From positions 44,687,225 to 44,751,224 of the forward strand of contig NC_086031.1 in NCBI RefSeq assembly GCF_036323735.1: a DNA stretch of 64,000 nt, read 5' to 3'. Each line of letters begins with the position of its first letter. Within the stretch, counting starts at the first letter, position 1. Shown piece after piece: positions 51,524 through 64,000 of the stretch. The notes beneath the pieces are model-generated. The model worked only from the letters and a program-made list of their open reading frames with translations, ran no database searches and was not told the DNA's origin. The position numbers and the translations under genes were made by a program. This DNA is from Rattus norvegicus. Lineage: Eukaryota > Chordata > Mammalia > Rodentia > Muridae.

Positions 51524-52460
51524 ATATATAAATAGCTGCAAGCCGGAAATGAAATAGGAAATGAAGCAAATTGTTAGAATTAATTATGCAAGCTGCCTGT
51601 GAACTTGATGCTTCCCACTGGGGATTTTTTCCCACATAGACAGACCGATGCATAGCAGCTGTGATGGTTGATATGGATAGTCACGGTGACAGTGTGGGAA
51701 ATGAATGGTTAAGGTCCTCCTCAGTATGAAGTGAACTCAGGAGCCTAACGCATTCACAAATGAGCAAGTGGCACTAGGCCCACCTTCCCACAGCTGGCCA
51801 CTGGTGCCTACTCGGCTCAGAACTCTGAGAGTTGAAAGATGGCCGACAGCTATGTGACCATGGCTGAGCTCACCAATAGAAAACGAGACATTCTCAAGCC
51901 CCAGGATGTTCATTTGATAAGGCTTTGCATCCTGAACCAATAAAACTGGGGATTTGAGAAGTGTTGGAAGAAATCAAAGATTTCTTTCCCTCTAGGGTAG
52001 AATTTCTCAAAATTAGAGACTCTAAAAACCAGTTTGCTGCCCAAATGCCATGCCGGCCATTCTTGGTGTTTCTACATTAGTGTACTTAAAACTTACATTT
52101 CGGTAATCGCGAAAGTGTTACTACAGAGTGACAGGCTTGCTTCTTGAATCAGCATCTAGAAGCATGTCTCTGGCCATGCCTGTGGCTTTATCTAGGTTAG
52201 GTTAATTGGGTTGAGCCCTCCACCCACCCAGCCAAATACTAAATTCCAGCAGGACAGTTCCATGGTTGGGGCCCTGGATGACTGAGTGAAAATGAGGACG
52301 TAAGTTGGCCACTAGCCCTCTCTCCTTCCTGACCAGCTGGCCAGAGAGGCTACCACCAGGACCTCCCCTCACAATGTACCACTGAACTCAAAACCCCGTA
52401 CATTGCTTTCATCCGAGCATCCAATCACAGATTCGGGGACAGTGACTGGTGAAGCAAGCT

Positions 52461-52476
52461 GGGGGGGGGGGGGGGG
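52461..52476. repeat. Run of 16 Gs
   Basis: Uninterrupted G homopolymer, G-quadruplex prone and likely length-variable. Confidence 0.95.
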
Positions 52477-53789
52477 TAACTATCTGAGTTAAAATATCCG
52501 CTCTACTACTCTAATATCGGGCACATCGTCTGACCTCACTTCGGAGTGTGGATAGTAGAATGGCAGTGCTGCTAAGTTGGAGCAGACATAGAAATGCTTA
52601 ATATAATACCCAGCCTGCGGCAGGGGCTTGGCTCGAGCAATTCTTGCCTGAGGTTAGGCTTTCTGTTTGTTTTTGTTTTTGTGGGTTGTTTTTGTTGTTT
52701 TTTGAGGAGGGGGTGTTTTGTTTTGTTGTTAATTTTTCTTTTCTTTTTACTACCGGCAAGTGACACACCTTTAAAAACTGATAGTTACTAGGGATGGCCT
52801 ATATTCAGGGAAACAGCAGAGCTGCTGTCTGGCAAGTGGCCTCCGTACCTGGAGGGCGATTTCTTCCTGGAAGCAGGAGCTTCCTTGACCTACTCTTCTC
52901 CACAAGCACGTCAGACATTTCCTCACAAAAGAAATACTTGCTAGACTGGTTGGTAGCTGACTTTATTTTTATTTAGTATCTATTGCCACCTTCTCTAAGC
53001 AGCCAAAAGAGACCGGAGAGCCAAATGACAGAGTTCAAGTGCTATCTCCCTTCTGGCTGACCTAGCTTTTGTTGTTGTTGTTGTTTGTTTGTTTGTTTTA
53101 TTTTTGTTTTATTTTGTCTTGTCTTGTTTTTAATCCAGAAAAGAACCTCCTATAGGAGGGAGAGAAGTTAGTTTTTATTTCCCCAGAAACAAAAAGGCCA
53201 GAGCAGTTGTCAGCAAGCCCTGGGGGCTGGGTGACTCGGCTACAGCCCTAACCTTGAGGTCCCTGAACCTCTTCTGGATATGATTCTGTCATTGACAGAG
53301 CTGGCCACAAAATTAGCCACCAGAATGTTAGCCTGGAGAACACTTTCAGCTACAAGTGGAGGAAGGCTAGTCTAAACAAGAAATCGGGTTCTCAGCAGAC
53401 CCATAGAAATGCATAGTGCCCAGCCCTGACTGGTGCGTTCCTTTCAAGAAGGAAAATCAAGTTCCATTGACAGGCCTTCACCCTGCCAAACTCTTTACTC
53501 TCCCTCCACTCTTAGCTCAGACCAGCTCCAGCCTTCTACTATGCCTATCCTTTCTTTTTAGCAGTTCATTGGCTCTAAGCCAAGACCGGGGGTGGGACGG
53601 GGAGGTGGAGGCAGGAGGTGATTGGCCAAGACAAAGAAGCACCTCCCTTCTCATTCCCCTCCTGAGTCCTCCCTGACTGAACAGCTGGAATGAGGAGTAG
53701 GGAGGGAAGCTGGGATTGGCTTAGAGTCAGCAGCAGGGTGTGTCCACGCGGTTGAGGCATTTACCTGTCTAGGTAAGTCAGGAGGAGGT

Positions 53790-53900
53790 CAAAAGAAGAA
53801 ACCAGTTGGAGACGCCGCCGGAGAGGCAAGCTGTCTCCATCTCTGCCCTCTGGAATAGAAGGGCGTTACTTTCTTGTCTTCAGACCCCAACTCAGAGAAG
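53790..53900 (+). other. Sarg: Candidate Sarg untranslated exon 1
   Basis: A strong donor, CAGAGAAG|GTAAGTC (last exon base 53900), ends a stretch rich in CpG relative to its surroundings ('agacgccgccggagagg' near 53810). The position 5.5 kb upstream of the first coding exon fits the human gene, whose first exon is non-coding. The 5' limit is a guess, and no transcript evidence is available. Confidence 0.45.
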
Positions 53901-54164
53901 GTAAGTCAATCACTCACCAATTACTGCTTATTCTGCAGCAAGGGAAAAGACTTTAAGGGAAGGCAAAGCTACAGGGCTGTGCTGGGGAGTGCCGCAAGAG
54001 TGTCTGTCCCTTTACACCGGACCTGGGCTTTTCATCTCTGTTGCTCAAGTCTTTCAGTCAGCCTGAGATTCTCCAGAATTAGAATCTTTTTATGGAGGGC
54101 TCGGGAGCATCTCTTCCATTTCTTTACTTAACTTACACAACCATATCGTACAGACAGAAGCCAG

Positions 54165-54318
54165 AGCTAGGCATGGTGGTATCCACCCATAATCATAGTA
54201 CTCAGAAGGCTGAGTGAGGCTAGAGGATGGAAAGTTTGAAGCCAGGCTGCTGGGCAATACAGCAAGATCCAGGATAGTCTACCCTACCTGGAAAGACCTG
54301 TCTCAAAAAAAAAAAAAA
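54165..54318 (+). mobile_element. B1 SINE
   Basis: 'agctaggcatggtggtatcc' head, a B1 body and a tail of 17 As. Confidence 0.85.
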
Positions 54319-57300
54319 AAGCCACCTTTGTCTAGAATTTGGAATTTTCCATTTCTGAGCACTAAGACCAAGTAGTGATTCTGAAAGGGAATGGGTGACT
54401 GGATTACTGGAGCACAGGGAGTCAAATGGTGGGGAGGGCCATGCAGGTGAGCCAGGCCCCCTAGTTTTCCATTACCTTTGTAACAGGAAATTCCCCATGG
54501 CTCGTGTCTATCTTTATTTAAGTAAGGGGTGCAGCGCGTGCGTTAGTTGATAATGGCGCACTCTGCAGATACGTCAAGTCTGAACTGAGCTCGACGATTT
54601 GCAAGGAGAACCGAGGCTTGGAAATTTGAAGAAAACTCCCACTCCAGCTAGCATTTTCATCTTTGGAAATACAGGTACTCTAAGTCCAGTCAAGTTTACT
54701 TAGAGCCTACTAGTTAAATGTCTGGCTTTACCTGTTAATAGTTGTAGACTCTAAAGAAACAAAGTTACTTGGCCATGCTGGGCCTCACCCACATTTTATT
54801 TCATCTCAACATACCAAGCCTGGTCAGAGTGCCAACTGGGGCTCAGGCCAGGGTGAGGCGGCAGAGTCCTTAGGATGTCCCCGCAGACAGGAGTGTAGCT
54901 GGAGCATCTGCCTAATCTGAAACTGCCACAGAAGAACGGTCAGCAACACAGCAGCTGACTTTACCTTGGCCTTCTGGAGAGAAAGGGGAAGATGACAAGA
55001 CTTCAGCATGTAGCCCTGGTTGAACACATCGAACTCCTGGTCCTGAATGCAAGACCTTTAAATGTTATCTCTCCCCTACTCCACAGAGCCAGCCCACTTC
55101 ACAGATGGCAAACTTGTCAGCCACAGGGGCCACAGGAGTCACCTGCAATGTTTAACAAGGCTGTGCTATACGGAGGCTATTTCTCCCAAGTCCCTCCCAC
55201 AAAAGCACCGGTAAAAGAGGGACTAACACTGAATGGATGGTACCAATTTTAGCCTCTTGGAGCTTTTGTTAGGTTTTCTGGGTGTTCTCCCACCAGGTTC
55301 ATTCAGCAGAGTCAGCAGAGAGCACAACCCCTTACCTAAGAGCTGTTCTCCGTGACTCTGGGATGAGTCCTTAGGAGATAGGAGGGCACGCTCATCAGAG
55401 AGGACTGGGAGGAGGTCTGATTCACACACCCTAGAACCGCACCAGCCCTCTCCACGCCCTCTGCTCCACATGCCAGGGCTCTGCGCGCCATTTATTTACT
55501 CTCTTGCAAAGTTCGGCTAGTTTCTGAGACGTAGTTAATATTTAATGTGTCTTTGGATAGGTGGCTCCGACTATAGGCTGTGCACATTTCTTAGCTTGTT
55601 TCCTTTCACCCTTAGGTCTCCAAAAGAGGTCAAGGGTGAAAAGATACGAAAAGCCTCCCCTTGACTGCTCTGCTTGTTTCTCAGGTTTCTTATCTGACAG
55701 AAATGCCCAGGGTTTCGATTGCTGCGGGATACAGGCATACAAGTTTCAAGGTTATAAATGTGGTAGAAGGACACAATGTGTCTAAGTTAGGCGGAGCCAG
55801 GAGCGTTGAGTGAGAAGGCGGTGAGAGAAGGAAGACGTTTTCTGCTCAGACTCTTTGAATCAGAAAACTAGGTGTGGAAATAGAGTCTCAGCAGCTGAGC
55901 CCTCACCCATCCCACGGTTGTGCGGTGCCAAGAGCAGCATCTGCAAGGGCATCCCATGTTGTGTTTTCACTCACGCGTCTCTTGTCAGGATAACCAACCA
56001 ACCTGGAAGTGCAACGCTGAACCAGATAACGCACAGACTTTAAAGCACACTGTAGGAGTCAAGGGGATCTGGACCCTTAGTAGCAGAGTGGCCAGTGATC
56101 TTTACTTCAGTATGATGGCATCTAGTCAATGTCTTGAGATGTCTTTTGTAGGTGTGAGTCATTCCTACTTAGGAATGTGGGAAAATCGCCAGTTTTCTCA
56201 GATGTGAAGTGAAGACAACACAACCAGATTCTCCTGAAGATCTGATTAGCAAACCTGAGAGCACTTTGTAGCTCAGATAGCGTGCAGATAATGTGGAGCA
56301 GAGCTACACCCACTGTCTGAGTCTCTTCAGTTGCATCTGGCTCAGAAATAAGAGTTCAGTGGGCTTCCCGGGAGGAACAAGAAGCCAGCAAGCCACGGGA
56401 CAGCCCAAAGCACACACAAAGGAACAAAGGTAGTGATTTTCTCTGAAAGTAAGAGGCAGCACCTCACCCATTGGAGGAACCATCACATTAACCGTACTGA
56501 GTCACCTTCAAGATTTATCACTCCAGTCGTACGTGGAATATTGGAGCTAAAAACAGTCCCTTGAACCCACACTGACTCCTTGAAAATAATGTTTTTCTCT
56601 CATGCAGTGTCATGCCCCTAGTGCTTATTCTGTGCACACAACCACTAACCTAAACAAACATTCCCCAGATTCTTTTTAGTCACTGGCTTTAGGGGAAATA
56701 AAGTGGTGTGAAAAAACTTAGCATGGCAGGTTGAAGCCATGAAGAAGTCTCCAAGTAGCTCGCCCAGCAGTCCAGTGATCGGCTCTCTCAGACAGCGTTC
56801 TTTCTTTAGTAAGTTAGCTCTTTGACAACTTCGTGCATGCAATTCATGCTTACTCTCTCCCTCACCCTTATTGCACCCACTTGTCCTTTCCTCCCTTCTT
56901 CCTGTCCCTTTCCCAAACTCCTGACTTGGGACTTTGTTGTGTGTTCCATTTAGTTTATCCAGGGCCACCTTTGTGACCAGCGGTGAGGTACACTGTGGGT
57001 ACACTGAAGTCACACACACCCTTTTCCTGAACCTATCCCTAGGAAGTGGTTCAGCAGTTGGGGGAAGGGCTCCCTGGGTCCCTCCTCCACCCTTGCTTGG
57101 CTATTGGTGGGTAGTGCTTGTGCAGACCCCACGCAATCTCAAGAAGCCGAGAGTTCACGATTGCAATGGGTGTGCCAGGCCTAACTGTGACATTTCACAG
57201 CTCTCCCTACCCTACTGCCCCTTCTGACTCGTTCAGTCTTCCTACTTGCTCTCCTGCTGTGTTCCCTAAGCCTTGTTGAGGGCAGTATGACTGTTTAGAA

Positions 57301-58202
57301 CTCAGCTGTTACCTACTCAAGCCCTGGGTGCAGACAGCTTCTCAGACAGCAGTTTTGCGTGGCCTTAACCTCAGAGAGGGTAAGGAATAGGTTAGTACTC
57401 TGAACCTCTGAAATGCATGGCTGGGGTGAGTGAACTTAGTCTGTAGGCTTCTTGAGTCTCTGTTTCTTTGGGTTGGGGATTTTGAGGAACTGACCTCTTG
57501 CAGACGTCCTAGAGCTACCTCACCAATTTGTTAATTGTCATCTGTCAGGCTTCATTAGTGTCCCTTCCCTCCTGGGCCCCTCCTTATCTCCTGAGAGGCT
57601 CTGAACTCTGTGTGTGTGTGGCTCAGGACCCTGCCTTTTCTCTCCCCAGTGTCCTACTACTCATCCTTCTCTGCTTTATTCAAGGGTCTCTCCTCAGCAA
57701 GAGAGGAGCCCTGTAAGGCCTTAACATTGCCAGTGCAGTCAGGTTGGAAGACAGCGTCACCTAACCTAGGCCAAACCAGACACTGGCACTGGAGCAACTG
57801 TTAGCAGAGGAATATGTATGTACCCTGGCAGCTAAGCTCCAAGTCCCCAGTTCTCAATATTGTCCCAGGACAGTTTACCTTCTATTAGGGGAGTAGCAGA
57901 AATGATTCAAAATATCGTCTAGTGTTACGGGCGGAAGATGGATTTGAGTCACATAAAATCTATCTCTCCCCTAGGTTTCTATTGCTCCTGATACTGAAGT
58001 TTGTTCATAATTCTTTTAAACTTTCATTTTCCATAAAGAGAGGTACCCTTGACCTGCCCAGTTCTAGTAGACTATTTCCTACAACCAGATGTGAAAATCC
58101 TTGGGAAGTTCAGTAGCAGCAATGAAGTTGTTTTTGTTTATTTGGTTGGTTTGGTTTGTTGCTATTACTGTTTCCGAAATGAACTTGAAATATTACACAC
58201 GC

Positions 58203-58256
58203 ATGCACGCATGTACACACACACACACGCACGCACACACACGCACACACACACAT
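58203..58256. repeat. (CA/CG)n microsatellite
   Basis: CA repeat with scattered ACGC units, alternating purine-pyrimidine. Confidence 0.9.
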
Positions 58257-58971
58257 ACCCCAAAGGAGCTGGGATTGAAAGGAGCTAAACTAGACATTTT
58301 TCTTGTTCATCTGACACAGTCTAGGGAACTTCACTGGGAATATAAGCAGCGTCAGAACACACGTGTTACACAGGGGAAATGGGACGGTGCTCTGCCATTG
58401 CAGGTGCCATGGTCATATGGCCCGGGGCAGAAAGATGACCTTAGCCTTCTTGGTGGCATATCATGTTTATGATATTATTAACAATGACTGTAACTGACAT
58501 TATTGGGCATATCCCGTACAGAGTGTTCTACATTGGCTATTCCAGTGTACCATAGTCTCATAATAACTTTAAGAAGTATGTTTTTAAGGACCTGGAATCC
58601 TCCATCTAGACAGAAATGCTTCTATTCAAAACCCTTCTTTCTTGCTCCCTGTGCTTGGGTTTAATTCGGCATGAGATGGATCTTGTCTGATTTTTAGAAG
58701 AACAATAGTGGTTACCTATTAAATTCACTTGGCCATTATCTGCTTCCAACGGAGCTGTGTGTGCTAACTCAATGCTCATTAAATCCTTACATTAACCATA
58801 TTTTACAAGCAATTTGCCTCCAATCAAATATCTAAGTGGCTCAACTGGGATTCAAACCCAGAACCCAAACTCTCAACCTTGTAATATGTATTGGGCGGGG
58901 TAATGAAAATATAAGTTAAACTCCTTGCTTCATAATGGGAGGAAGCAACTAAGCTTAAGAACCTCTTGTCT

Positions 58972-59082
58972 CAGGGTTGGGGATTTAGCTCAGTGGTAGA
59001 GTGCTTGGCCCTGGGTTCGGTCCCCAGCTCTGAAAAAAAAAAAAAAAAAAAAGAAAAAAAAGAAAAAAAAAAAAAAAAAACA
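58972..59082 (+). mobile_element. ID SINE with internal deletion
   Basis: ID head with A box and B box, but the segment between 'gtggtagagtgctt' and 'ggccctgggttcgg' is shortened by about 15 bases relative to the ID at 34663. Long A-tail with single G breaks. Flanked by a perfect 15-bp duplication, AAGAACCTCTTGTCT, at 58957-58971 and 59083-59097. Confidence 0.95.
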
Positions 59083-59388
59083 AAGAACCTCTTGTCTGAC
59101 TGGCCTGCCCTCTGCTCCCTGAATCCACCTTTCTGCATGCATTTGAACCCTCCGTGTAGGCTGGGGGTAGAGTTCAGATATGGCCGGTCCACAGCCCCCT
59201 TTCAGCTTGCTGCTTCCTTGGTGTCTTGCCATCGTAGAACCCCAGGGCCTGAACAGAGCTTTGCAGAAGCCTCTGCTCACACGTGGCTTTGATTGTTCTC
59301 TTTTCAGGCCCAGCTTGGGACATTCTTCACTTCCATTCACTTCCCCTCTGGGAGCCCCTTTCACCACCCCTGTGCCTTGCTTCAGGCG

Positions 59389-63126
<3,738 letters not shown>

Positions 63127-64000
63127 GTAAGAGACTATCAAGGGACCAGAGTCTCTTAAACACTTCCCACCTTGCTTGTCATCTGGGACAAGTTCCCAGG
63201 CAAAAAAAGGGAGCCCTGTACTCTCCTAGACAGACTAAAGGTAGAGTAGGAGAGGCTTCCTGAGAAACGAGCTACCTGTGCCTTTATATGGAGTAACAGA
63301 AGCCTAGGAAGTAAAGGGGTTTGCCTAGCTCCTTCCTGTCAGGGAAGAACTCAAAGAGAAATAGGATAACTCATGTAGGAGGAGTCAGGAAGGCCTAAGC
63401 AGTTGGCCCAGGAGACAATGAGTCAGCATAGGGAGCTAATCTGGGTGAACCAGAGAACAAGAGTGTGGGAGATAAGACAGGGGAGTTCCAGCAGTGTGTG
63501 GTACCTGGAGGCTCCTGTTAAAAGACAGCAGAAAGCAGGTGGTGCCCCAATTCAGGAAGAGGACAGGATGGCACACAGTGTGAGAGAGTGTGTTCCAGGA
63601 CAAACATAAAACACGGCCGCAGTGGATCACCACCCCGATATTGTCGACTAATTCAGTATGTACTTACTAACATGGCCTTGGGCCCTCCACCTAGAGTAGA
63701 AATGGAAATGCCATTGTGCCCACTGAGCCCAGTGGACCTCACATACCTGCCAAGGTCACTAGGTAAGATACCGTGTCAGTACAAGGCACTAGCTACCACG
63801 GAAACATCCAGGCTCTCCTAGGAATTGGAAGTTGAAGCCCAAAGCACATCCAGTTTAGATCATGCACTTCCATGGGCTCCGTTACCTGGGAACCACGAAA
63901 GCTCTAAAGAACATCTTAAAGTCTCTCCCTGACTTTGGTAGGGAAGGATGGGAGAGCCTAAGTCAAGGATTTGAAGCATCTCAGAAGTGATGTCTTCCAA
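63127..64000 (+). other. Sarg: Sarg intron 3 (partial)
   Basis: Sequence after the coding exon 2 donor to the window end. No recognisable exon or repeat. The next Sarg exon must lie beyond 64000. Confidence 0.7.

Larger units (their letters stand above)
46716..53750. other. Yod1-Sarg intergenic region
   Basis: About 7 kb with no recognisable exon. Contains a minus-strand B1 (48385-48515), an ID element (51425-51523), G-rich runs (48015-48037; 52461-52476) and T/G-rich low-complexity sequence (52650-52745; 53068-53130). The short ORFs lack motifs or conservation that I can recognise. Confidence 0.7.
53901..59385 (+). other. Sarg: Sarg intron 1 (inferred)
   Basis: Contains a B1 (54165-54318), a CA/GC repeat (58203-58256) and an ID element (58972-59082). 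The short ORFs carry no recognisable domain. Confidence 0.5.

Overview
This is mammalian nuclear DNA, most likely brown rat (Rattus). Three points support this: spliced genes with GT/AG introns, rodent repeats (L1, B1, B3, URR1) and especially three ID SINEs with intact tRNA-like heads and clear target-site duplications. There is no bacterial, phage or CRISPR content. The gene order Pfkfb2 (minus) / Yod1 (plus) / Sarg, the C1orf116 ortholog (plus), is the same conserved neighbourhood as human 1q32.1.

Layout. 1-12350 is a repeat graveyard. It holds a decayed L1 (copy A), an unassigned rodent repeat, and an L1 3' end (copy B) whose tail was split by a nearly complete but broken younger L1 (copy C, 5335-10770, with a perfect 16-bp target-site duplication). 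Other repeats and a small L1 scrap follow. 12650-20937 is mostly the 3' untranslated side of Pfkfb2. The 14 coding exons of Pfkfb2 run leftward from 37403 to 20938 and encode a 519-residue bifunctional 6-phosphofructo-2-kinase/fructose-2,6-bisphosphatase of the heart type, ending in the two C-terminal RRNS/RNYS phosphorylation motifs. 38380-40240 is the divergent, CpG-rich control region between Pfkfb2 and Yod1. It has a CACGTG E-box, a CCAAT box, a perfect TCTCGCGAGA palindrome, a 17-G run and a (GA)32 tract. Yod1 has two coding exons (40241-40568, 41375-42078; 343 residues, an OTU deubiquitinase) and a long 3' UTR to about 46710. 46716-53750 is intergenic. 53800-64000 holds the first part of Sarg: a probable leader exon and two coding exons. 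Its remaining exon(s) lie beyond the window.

The three genes are not an operon and do not share one pathway. Pfkfb2 sets fructose-2,6-bisphosphate and so glycolytic flux. Yod1 is a p97/VCP-linked deubiquitinase. Sarg is a poorly characterised androgen-regulated cytoplasmic protein. The main functional link visible here is the shared Pfkfb2/Yod1 head-to-head promoter region.

I found no convincing undescribed system. The most interesting signals are a 10-bp perfect hairpin stem whose last base is the A of the Yod1 start codon, adjacent let-7 and miR-21 seed sites just after the Yod1 stop, the TCTCGCGAGA element between the divergent genes, a UG-repeat just inside Pfkfb2 intron 7, the nested L1 with a datable order of events, and a long antisense ORF across the L1 5' UTR.
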